Assembly: GCF_050632395.1 (NCBI RefSeq)
Contig: NZ_CP192600.1
Location: 4,030,001 to 4,094,000, forward strand
Direction: 5' to 3'
Length of the DNA: 64,000 bases
Origin: JAUYQR01 sp050632395
GTDB taxonomy: Bacteria > Pseudomonadota > Alphaproteobacteria > Rhodobacterales > Rhodobacteraceae
This document shows, piece by piece, positions 1-8,547 of the stretch. The notes under the pieces are model-generated. The model did no database searches, was not told the origin of the DNA, and saw only the letters and a program-made list of their open reading frames with translations. A program made the translations under genes and the position numbers. How positions within the stretch are numbered: the first letter of the stretch is position 1; the number at the start of each line of letters is the position of its first letter.

Positions 1-387
1 GTCGCGAACGGAGACGTAGGCACGTTGCAGGGTGATCTCGTTTCGCATGGCTTCAAGGAGCGCGCTGCGGTCGGTCTGTTCCATCGCGCGGCGGAGGATC
101 GCCAGTTCCAGCGCCTCGCGCATGAACTGCGAGGTTTCCAGGTCGGCCAGACGGAGGGGGGCGACGCGGGTGCCACGTTGCGGCAGGATGTCGACGAGGC
201 CCTGTTCGGCAAGGCGCGCCAACGCCTCGCGCGCGGGGGTGCGGCTGACGCCGAGGGAATCGGACAGGGCAGCTTCCGACAGCTTCTGGTTTGGCCTGAG
301 CTCGAACCGGCAGATGCGGTCGAAGAGGTGTTCATAAAGCTGCTGCGACAGCGAGCCGGTCTTTTCGGGGCGGAAAGGGTGGTTCAT
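1..387 (-). CDS. GntR family (FadR/FCD-type) transcriptional regulator, C-terminus beyond left edge
   Basis: DNA-binding regulator, presumably controlling the sugar importer operon it terminates. I translated the minus strand from the ATG at 387: 129 codons are visible with no stop before the edge. Residues about 10-75 form a GntR winged helix (RICRFELRPNQKLSEAALSD, then VSRTPAREALARLAEQGLV and the wing PQRGTRVAPL). The following helix, with MREALELAILRRAME, is the start of an FCD-type ligand-binding domain. The start codon overlaps the stop of the upstream permease (ATGA), so it is translationally coupled as the last gene of the operon. The family is clear. The ligand, probably a sugar acid, is inferred only from the neighbours. 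Confidence 0.88.
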   Translation of the reverse strand, partial: MNHPFRPEKTGSLSQQLYEHLFDRICRFELRPNQKLSEAALSDSLGVSRTPAREALARLAEQGLVDILPQRGTRVAPLRLADLETSQFMREALELAILRRAMEQTDRSALLEAMRNEITLQRAYVSVRD

Positions 388-1259
388 GACACGCGCAATC
401 CTTCCATGAAATGCCGCCTGAGGAGGAAGAAGAGCACGACCGTCGGGATGGATGCGATCAGCGCACCCGTCATCACGATGTTCGGCCCCTGCTGGCTGTA
501 GCTGCCCTGAAACACCAAAAGCGCATTCATGATCGACCGGGTTTCCGGGCGGTTGGCGAGGATGGTGGAGAAGAGGAGGTCGTTCCAGACCCAGGTGAAT
601 TGGAGGAGGAACACCGCCGCCATCGGGCCGATCACGTTCGGCAGGACGATGCGCAGGAACACCGTGATTTCACGGGCGCCGTCCATCCGCGCGGCCTCGT
701 CCATCTCGCGCGAGAGGCCGTTCATGTAGGTGCGCAGGACGAGCACGGGAAAGGGGATGCAAACGGCGGTGTAGAACAGGCACATGCCGAGGCGGGAGTT
801 CAAAAGGCCGAGCGACTGGTAGCCGAAGAACAAAGGGATCAGGAACATCTGGAACGGAAAGACCGTGCCGGCGAAGATCAGGAGGAACCACGCCTCGCGG
901 CGGGGCAGGTCGAGCCGGGCCAGCGCGAAGGCGGCCATCGCGGCGATGAAGACAGCCGATCCGGCACCGACGACGCCGTAGAGGGCGGAGTTGAGCATGG
1001 CTTGGCCCATGCCACCCAGATCCCAGGCGCGGCTGATGTTGTCCCAGAGGGGTGCGATGCCCAGCGGCAGGTCGAGCGGGTTGCCGGAGGCGTATTCCTC
1101 GGTCGACTTGAAGATCGTGAGGAAGAGGAACCAGAACGGCAGCACCCAGACGAGGGCGAGGATCACGCCCAGGGCGACCTTCCACACGCCGCGGCGTTTC
1201 TTGCGCGCCTCGGCCCGGATGATCGCGTCGAAATCGAGGGTGGAGAGATCGACGGCCAT
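384..1259 (-). CDS. carbohydrate ABC transporter permease (MalG-like)
   Basis: Inner-membrane subunit of a CUT1-type sugar importer, 291 aa. It has an N-terminal membrane segment (residues about 25-50) and further hydrophobic helices. The EAA loop that docks on the ATPase is MDEAARMDGAREITVFLRIV, and the C-terminus is short and basic, as in MalG/UgpE relatives. The ATG at 1259 overlaps the stop of the upstream permease by one base (TGATG). An open frame continues further upstream but lies inside that gene and is not used. The substrate is unknown; the dehydratase and SDR genes of the operon suggest a sugar or sugar acid. Confidence 0.92.
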   Translation of the reverse strand: MAVDLSTLDFDAIIRAEARKKRRGVWKVALGVILALVWVLPFWFLFLTIFKSTEEYASGNPLDLPLGIAPLWDNISRAWDLGGMGQAMLNSALYGVVGAGSAVFIAAMAAFALARLDLPRREAWFLLIFAGTVFPFQMFLIPLFFGYQSLGLLNSRLGMCLFYTAVCIPFPVLVLRTYMNGLSREMDEAARMDGAREITVFLRIVLPNVIGPMAAVFLLQFTWVWNDLLFSTILANRPETRSIMNALLVFQGSYSQQGPNIVMTGALIASIPTVVLFFLLRRHFMEGLRVS

Positions 1260-2212
1260 CAACGCAGCTTTCGTTCGACGCGGCCCTGCCAGACGGTCTG
1301 CGCCCATGTGACGACGAGGACGACGAGGCCGATCACGACGGCCACTGCCGCGCCGAAGGACCATGACGATTTCTGGAACGCCTCGAAATACATGAAGACG
1401 GCGAGGGACAGGGTGCGCTGTTGCGGGTAGGACGAGCCCATTACCCAGATCAGGTCGAAGACGGTGAAGCCGGCGAGGACCGACAGGATCGTCACCATCA
1501 CCAGCGTAGGTGCAAGGAGCGGCAGGGTGATGTGGCGGAAGATCTGGAACGGGCGGGCGCCGTCGATCCGGGCGGCCTCGAGCGGGTCTTTCGGGATGGC
1601 GGAGAGGCCGAGGAGGAGGAGCACCATGACGAGGCCGCAGGTCTGCCAGACGAAGGTCGCGATCATCGCGCCGGTGACGGTTGTTTCGGAATAAAGCCAG
1701 CCGATCTGGACTGGATCGGTGGTGAAGACCGAAAGGGCGCGGTTCAAAAGCCCGTCTGGGGCGTAGACGTAGAACCACATCACGCCAACGGCGGTGGGAG
1801 CAAGGATGCGGGGCAGGAAGATGATCGTCTTGAACGCCTCTTGCCCCGGCATCCGGCGGAAGAAAAGCGCAAGCGCAAGGCCGAAGAGGATGGGGAAGAC
1901 GATGCTGGCGACGACCCAGATCATCGTGTTCTGCAACGCTTGGGCGAAGAACGGGTTGGTGCCCAGTTTGGTGTAGTTCGACAGGCCGGCGAATTGGTCC
2001 CACCCGGCGAAACGCTGCCATTTTGCGAAGGACAGCCAGACGTTGTAAAGGACCGGGAGCAGCAGGAACACGACGACGAAGAAGACGGCGGGCGCGACGA
2101 AGGGGAACGCCCGCCGGAAGGCGCGGCGACGCCGGGCAGCCTCGTCGGCGCGGATCTGGCCGAGGCCGATCCGCGCGAGAAGGTCTGCGTCTGTGTCCGG
2201 CGTCTGGCTCAT
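1259..2212 (-). CDS. carbohydrate ABC transporter permease (MalF/UgpA-like)
   Basis: Second membrane subunit of the sugar importer, 317 aa. A cytoplasmic N-terminus of about 30 residues is followed by a first membrane helix near residues 35-60, then several helices and an EAA motif (DPLEAARIDGARPFQIFRHI). It follows the binding-protein gene by one base and overlaps the next permease by one base, so the components are co-translated. It is typical of CUT1 permeases of about 290-320 aa. The periplasmic loop between helices 1 and 2 is short, unlike the large one of MalF. Confidence 0.92.
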   Translation of the reverse strand: MSQTPDTDADLLARIGLGQIRADEAARRRRAFRRAFPFVAPAVFFVVVFLLLPVLYNVWLSFAKWQRFAGWDQFAGLSNYTKLGTNPFFAQALQNTMIWVVASIVFPILFGLALALFFRRMPGQEAFKTIIFLPRILAPTAVGVMWFYVYAPDGLLNRALSVFTTDPVQIGWLYSETTVTGAMIATFVWQTCGLVMVLLLLGLSAIPKDPLEAARIDGARPFQIFRHITLPLLAPTLVMVTILSVLAGFTVFDLIWVMGSSYPQQRTLSLAVFMYFEAFQKSSWSFGAAVAVVIGLVVLVVTWAQTVWQGRVERKLR

Positions 2213-2213
2213 G

Positions 2214-3437
2214 CTACTGCGCGCTGGCCCAGTATTCGGCGTTCAGAGCCTGGACGTTGGCCATCACGCTGTCGGCGGTTTCCATCGTCGGGTCGAGGAG
2301 GAAGCGGTTGAATTCCGCGACGATCTCGCCTTGCAGGGCGGGCGGCACGGCTTCCCACCAGCGCAGGTAGGCGGCGTGGCCCCCGGCGGCGATGTCGGCG
2401 TTCACCTCGGCCACGATGGCGTTCGGCGCGTCGGCGGCATCGTTGCCGATGTAGTTGCCCGAGGCCTTGCCCCAGGCGTTCGCGCCGTCGTTCGACACCC
2501 AGCAACGCAGGGCTTTCATCGTGGCCTCATCCGCAGCACCAGCGGTTGAGACGACGATCGGGCCGCCTTCGACGATGACTGCGGGTTTCTCGACGCCCGC
2601 TGCGTTTGGCATGATGAAGACGCCGAGTTCCTCAGCCGGGAAGCCGGCTGCGGTGACAAGACCGACCGCCCATTCGCCGATCAGGTAGATTGCACCCTTG
2701 CCGCGCACGAAATCGTTGACCTCTTCGGTGCTACGCGGATCGCTGAAGTAGCCTTTCGCGGCCATGTCGGACCACATCTTGAACACAGCCCGCACCGGCT
2801 CGCTGTCGTAGGCGACCGAACCGTCGCTGAGGCCATTGTAGGCCTCGGGGTTGGTGCGGAGCATCAGTTCCTGGAACCAGATGAAGCCGCGCCAGCCTTC
2901 TTGCGTGGTGGCAAGGAAGGGGGTCTTGCCCGACGCCTTGATCGCCTCGGCATCGGCCATCAACTCGTCCCAGGTTGTCGGCTCATTGAGACCCAATTCC
3001 TTGAACACGCGCTTGTCGTAAAGTGCGACCCAGCGCGCCATGACCATCGGCACGCCGTAGGGCACGCCATCGACCTTGAAGAGGTCTGCCGCACCTGGCT
3101 GGAAGCGCTTGTCTCCGGTCATTTCGGCCCAGACATCGGTCAGGGGCGCGATCTGGCCGGTGCCGACCAGTTCGTTGAAGGTGGAGCCCGTCCACCAGGT
3201 GAACATGTTCGGCGGCGAATTGCTGGCGATACCGGCCTGAATGAAGGCCTTGTACTGCTCGGCGTTGGCATAGGGGCGTTCGACGATCTTGACGCCTGCC
3301 GATGCCGCGCAGGCATCGCCCACCGCTTGCAACTGCGTGGACCAGAAGCCCTTGTCGTGGAAAAGTTCCACCTCGCTTTGCGCGAAGGCGGGTGCGGCGG
3401 TCAGCAGAAGCGCTGCACCGATCTTCAACAGTTTCAT
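2214..3437 (-). CDS. extracellular solute-binding protein, carbohydrate ABC importer
   Basis: Periplasmic binding protein, 407 aa, that delivers the sugar to the permease pair. It has a Sec signal peptide (MKLLKIGAALLLTAAPAFA, cleavage after AFA), then a family-1 solute-binding fold with features such as MFTWWTGSTFNELVGTGQIA and GKGAIYLIGEWAVG. I chose the ATG at 3437 because a strong ribosome site (GGGAGG) lies just upstream. A start 15 bases earlier would spoil the signal peptide. It lies 26 bases after the ATPase gene and one base before the permeases. The substrate cannot be read from sequence. Confidence 0.93.
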   Translation of the reverse strand: MKLLKIGAALLLTAAPAFAQSEVELFHDKGFWSTQLQAVGDACAASAGVKIVERPYANAEQYKAFIQAGIASNSPPNMFTWWTGSTFNELVGTGQIAPLTDVWAEMTGDKRFQPGAADLFKVDGVPYGVPMVMARWVALYDKRVFKELGLNEPTTWDELMADAEAIKASGKTPFLATTQEGWRGFIWFQELMLRTNPEAYNGLSDGSVAYDSEPVRAVFKMWSDMAAKGYFSDPRSTEEVNDFVRGKGAIYLIGEWAVGLVTAAGFPAEELGVFIMPNAAGVEKPAVIVEGGPIVVSTAGAADEATMKALRCWVSNDGANAWGKASGNYIGNDAADAPNAIVAEVNADIAAGGHAAYLRWWEAVPPALQGEIVAEFNRFLLDPTMETADSVMANVQALNAEYWASAQ

Positions 3438-3463
3438 ATCATTCCCTCCCAAGAATTGGCCAT

Positions 3464-4552
3464 TCAGACGGCCAGTGATTTTCCAGTGTCGATATCGAAC
3501 AGGTGGCAGCGTTCCGCGTTGACGTGGAACGTCAGCCGGTCTCCATCCGCCACGGGACGCGGTTGCTGCATCCGGGCGACGAATTGCATGGCGGCGGTTT
3601 CGGCGAACAAGAGCGTCTCGTTGCCGAGCATTTCGCTGAGGGTGACCGTCGCTTGCAGGGTAGCCGTGCCGGTGGGGCGCAGGCCGTGACCTTCGGGGAC
3701 GATGTCTTCGGGGCGAAGGCCGAGGGTGACGTGGCGGCCTGCGGTGAGGCTGTTGAAGCGGGTGGGGTCGAGCGGGATGGTCAAACCGCCGCCTTCGAAG
3801 GTGGTGGCATCGCTTAATACGCCGTCGACGAAGTTCATCTGCGGCGTGCCGATGAAGCTGGCGACGAAGCGGTCGGCAGGGCGTTCGAAAACCTCTAGCG
3901 GGCTGCCCGACTGTGCGATCACACCGTCTTTCATCACCACGATCACATCGGCCAGCGTCATCGCCTCGACCTGGTCATGGGTGACGTAGATTGTCGTGAC
4001 TTTGAGCCGATGTTGCAGGCGCTTGATCTCGACCCGCATCTGGTTGCGCAGCTTGGCGTCGAGGTTGGACAGCGGTTCGTCGAACAGGAACACCTCGGGC
4101 TTGCGGACGATGGCGCGGCCCATTGCGACGCGCTGGCGCTGGCCGCCGGAAAGCTCGGACGGGCGGCGTTCGAGGTAGGGGCCAAGCTCCAGCGCGGTCA
4201 CGGCGCGGTCGATGCGTTCGCTGGCCTCGGCCTCCGGCACCTTGGCAAGCTTCAGCGAGAAGGCGAGGTTTTCGCGCACCGTCATGTGCGGGTAAAGCGC
4301 GTAGGATTGGAACACCATCGCGACGCCACGGTCCTGCGGATCAAGGTCGTTGACGACGCGGCCACCGATGCGCAGTTCGCCGTGGCTGATGGATTCGAGG
4401 CCCGCGATCATTCGAAGGGTGGTGGATTTGCCGCAGCCGGAGGGGCCGACCAGCACGACGAAGGCACCATCGGGAATGGTCAGGTCGATGCCACGGACAG
4501 CGATGTCGCGCCCGTAGATCTTGACCAGATCCTTCAGGATGACGTCGGCCAC
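3464..4552 (-). CDS. sugar ABC transporter ATP-binding protein (MalK/UgpC/MsmX type)
   Basis: ATPase that powers the CUT1 importer, 362 aa with a GTG start. Walker A is GPSGCGKST (about residues 37-45), the signature is LSGGQRQRVAMGRAI, and Walker B runs into FLFDEPLSNLDAKLR with an H-loop in YVTHDQVEAMTLAD. The C-terminal third is the TOBE/regulatory domain (LGLRPEDIVPEGHG). The GTG start is two bases past the stop of the enolase-superfamily gene. Some MalK-like ATPases serve several importers, so it could be shared. Confidence 0.94.
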   Translation of the reverse strand: MADVILKDLVKIYGRDIAVRGIDLTIPDGAFVVLVGPSGCGKSTTLRMIAGLESISHGELRIGGRVVNDLDPQDRGVAMVFQSYALYPHMTVRENLAFSLKLAKVPEAEASERIDRAVTALELGPYLERRPSELSGGQRQRVAMGRAIVRKPEVFLFDEPLSNLDAKLRNQMRVEIKRLQHRLKVTTIYVTHDQVEAMTLADVIVVMKDGVIAQSGSPLEVFERPADRFVASFIGTPQMNFVDGVLSDATTFEGGGLTIPLDPTRFNSLTAGRHVTLGLRPEDIVPEGHGLRPTGTATLQATVTLSEMLGNETLLFAETAAMQFVARMQQPRPVADGDRLTFHVNAERCHLFDIDTGKSLAV

Positions 4553-4554
4553 GC

Positions 4555-5778
4555 TCAGACCCGCTTTTTCGCTGGATCGGCCCAGTTCTGTTCCGGCCAG
4601 ATCGCATACCAGTCGGGACGCCCCGGATCGCGGTCGTACATGTAGCCGCCGACGCGGGCGTAGTGTTCGGCGTATTCGGCGATCTTGTCGCGGTCGACCT
4701 CGACCCCCAGCCCCGGCCCTTTTGGGAGCGCGATGGCACCGTCGACGTATGGCAGCTTGCCGCCTTTCAGGATGTCGCCGGTCAGGTGGTGGTAATGGGC
4801 GTCGGCGGCGAAGTTGAGGTTCGGCAGGCAGGCGCCGAGGTGGAGCATCGAGGCAAGCTGGATGCCAAGCTCGCCCGAGGAATGGACAGCGGCGGAGTGC
4901 TGGAAGGTTTCCAGCACGTGCCCTGCCTTGAGCGCCTGACGAAGACCGCCCCAGAAGGTGGTGTCCAGCAGTACCACGTCGACCATCCGGTGGCGGATGG
5001 ATACGGCAAGCTGTTCGAAGTTGACCACGACCATGTTGGTGGCGGTCGGGATCGGCTGACGGTCGCGGACGCGGGCCATGCCTTCTAGGCCCCAGGTCGG
5101 GTCTTCGAAGTAGTCGTTGTTCAGGTGTTCGATCGCGCGGCCGACGCGGATGGATTCCTCTACCGACCAGGCAGCGTTGGGGTCGAGGCGCAGGCGGTCA
5201 CCGGGGAGGGCGTCTCCCAGAGCCTCCATCACAGCGATGTCATGGTCGGGGGCGAAGTGGCCGCCTTTCAGTTTGTGGGTCTTGAAGCCGTGCTTTGCCT
5301 TGAGGTCGAGGGCGTGGGCGGCCATGTCGTCGGGTGTTGTCTCGCCGCCGCGACCGTCCTGTTCGTAGCGGTAGAAGAGGTAGGCGGCGAAAGGGATTTT
5401 CTCGCGGATGGCTCCGCCAAGAAGATCGCAGGCGCGCACGCCAAGGCGCTTGCCGGCAAGGTCGAGGCAGGCCATTTCGATCGCCGCATGGAGTTGCAGG
5501 CGGTTGTTGTAGAGGCTGCCGGTGGGGTTCATGATCTTCCAGCGCAGCTGTTCCAGCTGTAATGGATCGTGGCCCTTGAGGTAGGGCAAAAGGCCCTTGA
5601 TCGCGGCCTCGGCGCTTTCGCCGCCGCCGCCCAGTTCGCCCCAGCCGGAAAGCCCGTCGTCGCCAACGACCTCGACCACGGTGCGGATGAAGCGGCCCCA
5701 ATGCGCGCCGGCGGCGTGGCGAAGCGGTGCTTCCAGCGGGACGGCGACGGTGGTGGCGCGGATGTCGGCGATGGTCAT
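4555..5778 (-). CDS. enolase-superfamily sugar-acid dehydratase (glucarate dehydratase-like subgroup)
   Basis: Likely dehydrates an aldonate or aldarate to a 2-keto-3-deoxy acid in the cytosol; 407 aa. An enolase N-terminal capping domain is followed by a barrel that carries the expected catalytic pieces. These are the K-x-K base pair in HKLKGG, metal ligands in RLDPNAAW, YFEDP and the ATNM strand, and the C-terminal His in AVHSSGELGIQ. K-x-K and this His are the glucarate-dehydratase pattern. It starts a few bases after the SDR gene in the same operon. The exact substrate is not decided; a lactonase and a dehydrogenase nearby favour a sugar-derived acid. Confidence 0.85.
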   Translation of the reverse strand: MTIADIRATTVAVPLEAPLRHAAGAHWGRFIRTVVEVVGDDGLSGWGELGGGGESAEAAIKGLLPYLKGHDPLQLEQLRWKIMNPTGSLYNNRLQLHAAIEMACLDLAGKRLGVRACDLLGGAIREKIPFAAYLFYRYEQDGRGGETTPDDMAAHALDLKAKHGFKTHKLKGGHFAPDHDIAVMEALGDALPGDRLRLDPNAAWSVEESIRVGRAIEHLNNDYFEDPTWGLEGMARVRDRQPIPTATNMVVVNFEQLAVSIRHRMVDVVLLDTTFWGGLRQALKAGHVLETFQHSAAVHSSGELGIQLASMLHLGACLPNLNFAADAHYHHLTGDILKGGKLPYVDGAIALPKGPGLGVEVDRDKIAEYAEHYARVGGYMYDRDPGRPDWYAIWPEQNWADPAKKRV

Positions 5779-5781
5779 GGG

Positions 5782-6540
5782 TCAGTCCTTCTTCGGGCTG
5801 CCGCCGAGGCGGGCCATGAGGCCGCCATCGACGCGGACCGTTTCGCCGGTGATGAAGCTGGCCTTGTCGGACAGAAGGAAGGCCACCACATGCGCCACTT
5901 CTTCGGGCCGCGCGGGGCGGCCAAGGGGATGCATCGCGTCGATCTCGGCCCAGACGGCTGCGGGATCGGGGGCAAGGTTGACCGAATGGCGCAGCATCGG
6001 GGTATTGACCGAACCGGGGGCAACGGCGTTCGAGCGGACCCCGGCTTCGGCAAAATCTACCGCGATGGAGCGGGTAAGGCCGATGAGCCCGTGCTTCGCC
6101 GCAGTATATGCCGCCACCCCTGCCTGTGTGGCGAAGCTTTGCACCGAGGCCATGAAGACAAGCGCACCCTTTGCTGCCACGATCTGCGGCATAAGTGCCT
6201 GTGACATGAGGTAGGCGGAGGTGAGGTTGACCGCGATCACCTCGTCCCATGTGGTGCGGTCGGTGGACAGAGCCGAGCCATACCGCTGTATGCCGGCGTT
6301 GTGCGACAGGCCCGTGCAGCCGCCAAGCGCCAGGGCGGCCTCGGCGGCAGCGTTCGCTGTGGCTGTGTCTGCCACCGATCCGACGACCAGCCGCAGCTTG
6401 ACCGTCAGGCCGGCAGCAACGTCTTCCAGCCCGGCCTTGTCGACATCAACGAGAACCAGATCACGACCCTCGGCAGCCAGCACCTCGGCAACGGCACGAC
6501 CGATGCCTTTGGCGGCTCCTGTGACAACAACTGCGCCCAC
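5782..6540 (-). CDS. SDR family NAD(P)-dependent sugar dehydrogenase
   Basis: Short-chain dehydrogenase of 252 aa, likely oxidising a sugar to its lactone as the first step of the pathway. It shows the cofactor loop TGAAKGIG, LSHNAG, the Ser-Tyr-Lys catalytic set (ASVQSF, then YTAAKHG) and the C-terminal ITGETVRVDGG. I prefer the GTG at 6540, which puts MGAVVVTG at the N-terminus, follows a GGGAA site and leaves 73 bases of divergent promoter. An ATG at 6576 and another start at 6588 are possible but would leave only 25-37 bases to the divergent gene. It is first in the minus-strand operon. Confidence 0.88.
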   Translation of the reverse strand: MGAVVVTGAAKGIGRAVAEVLAAEGRDLVLVDVDKAGLEDVAAGLTVKLRLVVGSVADTATANAAAEAALALGGCTGLSHNAGIQRYGSALSTDRTTWDEVIAVNLTSAYLMSQALMPQIVAAKGALVFMASVQSFATQAGVAAYTAAKHGLIGLTRSIAVDFAEAGVRSNAVAPGSVNTPMLRHSVNLAPDPAAVWAEIDAMHPLGRPARPEEVAHVVAFLLSDKASFITGETVRVDGGLMARLGGSPKKD

Positions 6541-6613
6541 GATTTTCCCATTTGCAGAATCGACGCCTACTACCATACTAGCACTCAATCAAAGCGCAAG
6601 CGGGAGGATCGGC
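6541..6613. promoter_or_regulatory. divergent promoter region between the SDR and sterol-desaturase genes
   Basis: This 73-base gap must hold the promoters for both arms of the locus. It is more AT-rich than its surroundings and contains the partly symmetric stretch CTACTACCATACTAG (about 6569-6583), a candidate operator for the GntR regulator at the left edge. A ribosome site, GGGAGG, lies at 6602-6607 before the plus-strand gene. No promoter hexamers stand out clearly. Confidence 0.35.
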
Positions 6614-7609
6614 ATGGACGAACTGAAGACCGGGCGGCGCGACAGGCGGAACCATTGGTGGCCGAAGAAAAGTGCCGGAATCGCGCCGGTCTTCGTTTTC
6701 CCGCCCCGCCCGGTTGCGTTCCTGAAATGGCTGCCAAGCTACTTCTACCCGTGGACGGTGCTGTTCTTCGCCACGGGCGCGCTGTTCTGGTGGCTGTTGA
6801 CGCCGTCGATGGAAACGATGGCGACCCTCAGTTGGGGCTGGGTCGCGTGGATCGTGCTGCGCAACGCGGTGGCGACGGCCCTGTTTTACGGCGCGCTTGA
6901 ACTGCCGCTTTACATCAAACGCTGGCAGGGGACGCGGTTCAAATACAACCCCGCCTTTCCCGAAGACCGCGCCAACCCTGCATTCTGGTGGAAAAGCCAG
7001 ACGCGCGACAACATGGCCCGAACCTTCATTTTCGCCGTGCCGATCTGGTCGGCGTGGGAGGTGCTCATCCTGTGGGCCTTTGCCAGCGGACTGGCGCCCA
7101 TGTCGACATGGGCTGAAAACCCCGGCTGGCTGGTGATGCTGGCGCTGCTGGTGCCGTTCGTGCACCACGTCCACTTCTACCTTGTCCACCGCCTGTTGCA
7201 TGTGCCGGCGATCTACCGCCGCGTCCATGCCTGGCACCACAAGGCGACGAACCCTTCGCCCTGGTCGTCGCTGTCGATGCACCCGATCGAGTTGATGCTC
7301 TACTTTTCCGGCGCGGGGCTGCACCTTCTGGTCGGGTCGCATCCGTTGCTGGCGCTTTTTCATCTGCACTATGCAGGGCTTGGCGCGTCTGTCGGGCATA
7401 TCGGCTTTCACACCATCGAAACGGGACGGGAGGCGGGCGTCGATACCCATGCCTTTACCCATTACCTGCACCACAAGTATTTCGAGGTGAACTACGGCGA
7501 AGGGTTGGTGCCGATCGACAAGTGGATGGGCACCTGGCACGACGGCAGCGAGGAAGGCGACCGCCTGATGGAGGCACGCCGTGCCGGACGGCGGGCCGGG
7601 CAGGCATGA
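6614..7609 (+). CDS. sterol desaturase / fatty acid hydroxylase family membrane protein
   Basis: Integral membrane di-iron oxygenase family protein, 331 aa. It has several hydrophobic helices and the His-box set of the superfamily: HHVHFYLVHRLLH, HAWHHKATNP and a C-terminal HYLHHKYFEVNYG. These would bind two irons and hydroxylate or desaturate a lipid-like substrate. It starts at an ATG 7 bases after GGGAGG and overlaps the downstream lactonase by ATGA. Its pairing with a sugar lactonase is odd: the family normally acts on sterols, fatty acids or carotenoids. The substrate is unknown. Confidence 0.85.
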   Translation: MDELKTGRRDRRNHWWPKKSAGIAPVFVFPPRPVAFLKWLPSYFYPWTVLFFATGALFWWLLTPSMETMATLSWGWVAWIVLRNAVATALFYGALELPLYIKRWQGTRFKYNPAFPEDRANPAFWWKSQTRDNMARTFIFAVPIWSAWEVLILWAFASGLAPMSTWAENPGWLVMLALLVPFVHHVHFYLVHRLLHVPAIYRRVHAWHHKATNPSPWSSLSMHPIELMLYFSGAGLHLLVGSHPLLALFHLHYAGLGASVGHIGFHTIETGREAGVDTHAFTHYLHHKYFEVNYGEGLVPIDKWMGTWHDGSEEGDRLMEARRAGRRAGQA

Positions 7610-8496
7610 CGGCGCGGCTGATCTTCGACGCGCAGGACATGGTGGGCGAAAGCCTGCTGTGGGATGATCGGCGGGGCCGGCTGGTCTGGATCGACATCAT
7701 CGGCCGCCGTGTGCATGCGCTTGACCCGGTGACGGGTGACCACCGACTTTGGCCGCTGCCGTTTCGGCCCACGTCGATCTCGCTGCGCGAGGACGGCGAC
7801 GCGATGCTGTGTTCCGAACGCCATATCTGCCGATGGAATTGGCAGGGTGAACCGGTACCGCTGATCGAGGTGGAGCCGGACCTGCCGATGAACCGGTTGA
7901 ACGAAGGCGCGGTCGGGCCGGATGGCGCGCTTTGGGTCGGATCGATGCACCAGAACATCGGCGACGATGACAGCCCGAAGGACATCCCCGGGGCAACGGG
8001 GCATATCTACCGCTTTGCCCCCGATGGCCATTTGCGCCAGATGGCTGACGACCTTTACGGCATCGCCAATACTCTGGTCTGGCCGGAACCGGACCTGCTG
8101 GTGGTGGCCGACACGTTGCAGAACACGCTTTACCAATACCGCATCGGCCCGGATGGTCTTGGCCCGCGCGCGGTCTTTGCGGCAGGCCTTGAGCGTGGCC
8201 TGCCGGACGGGTCGACAACCGACGCGGCAGGCAGGGTCTGGAACGCCCGCGTCGTAGGCGGCTATGCGCTGGCGTGCCTTGAGACCGATGGCAGGCTTGC
8301 CGCCTACCACGATCTGCCGTGTTCATGGCCCACCAGTTGCGCTTTTGGCGGGGCGGGGCTGGACCGCCTTTTCGTCACCTCTGCCCGCTTCACGATGAAC
8401 GCCGAGCATTTGCAGACGGCGCCGCAGGAAGGCGGGCTGTTTGAAGTGGCGACCACTGCGCGCGGAAAGCCGCCCAACCGGTTTGGGCAGATGTAA
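7606..8496 (+). CDS. SMP-30/gluconolactonase family protein
   Basis: Soluble six-bladed propeller lactonase, 296 aa, that probably opens a sugar 1,4- or 1,5-lactone to the aldonic acid. Family marks are GESLLWDDRRGRLVWIDI at the N-terminus, the metal-site Glu in GES, MNRLNEGAVGPDGALWVGSM in the middle, and DGSTTDAAGRVWNARVVGG towards the C-terminus. It is translationally coupled to the sterol-desaturase-like gene. With the divergent SDR and dehydratase it completes a dehydrogenase-lactonase-dehydratase series. Confidence 0.9.
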   Translation: MTARLIFDAQDMVGESLLWDDRRGRLVWIDIIGRRVHALDPVTGDHRLWPLPFRPTSISLREDGDAMLCSERHICRWNWQGEPVPLIEVEPDLPMNRLNEGAVGPDGALWVGSMHQNIGDDDSPKDIPGATGHIYRFAPDGHLRQMADDLYGIANTLVWPEPDLLVVADTLQNTLYQYRIGPDGLGPRAVFAAGLERGLPDGSTTDAAGRVWNARVVGGYALACLETDGRLAAYHDLPCSWPTSCAFGGAGLDRLFVTSARFTMNAEHLQTAPQEGGLFEVATTARGKPPNRFGQM

Positions 8497-8547
8497 CTGG
8501 TCTTGTGCAGAGCAAGGGGAACTCCATATAACATCCAAGTGGATGGT

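Noticed and set aside
384..2021. A single 545-residue reading frame covering both permeases
   Set aside because: The first half is an out-of-frame shadow of the upstream permease; the MalG-like protein starts at 1259 and is translationally coupled.
6221..6613. Start of the sterol-desaturase-like gene near 6221, inside the SDR gene
   Set aside because: That region is the antisense of the SDR. The real start at 6614 has a GGGAGG site and gives the expected family N-terminus.
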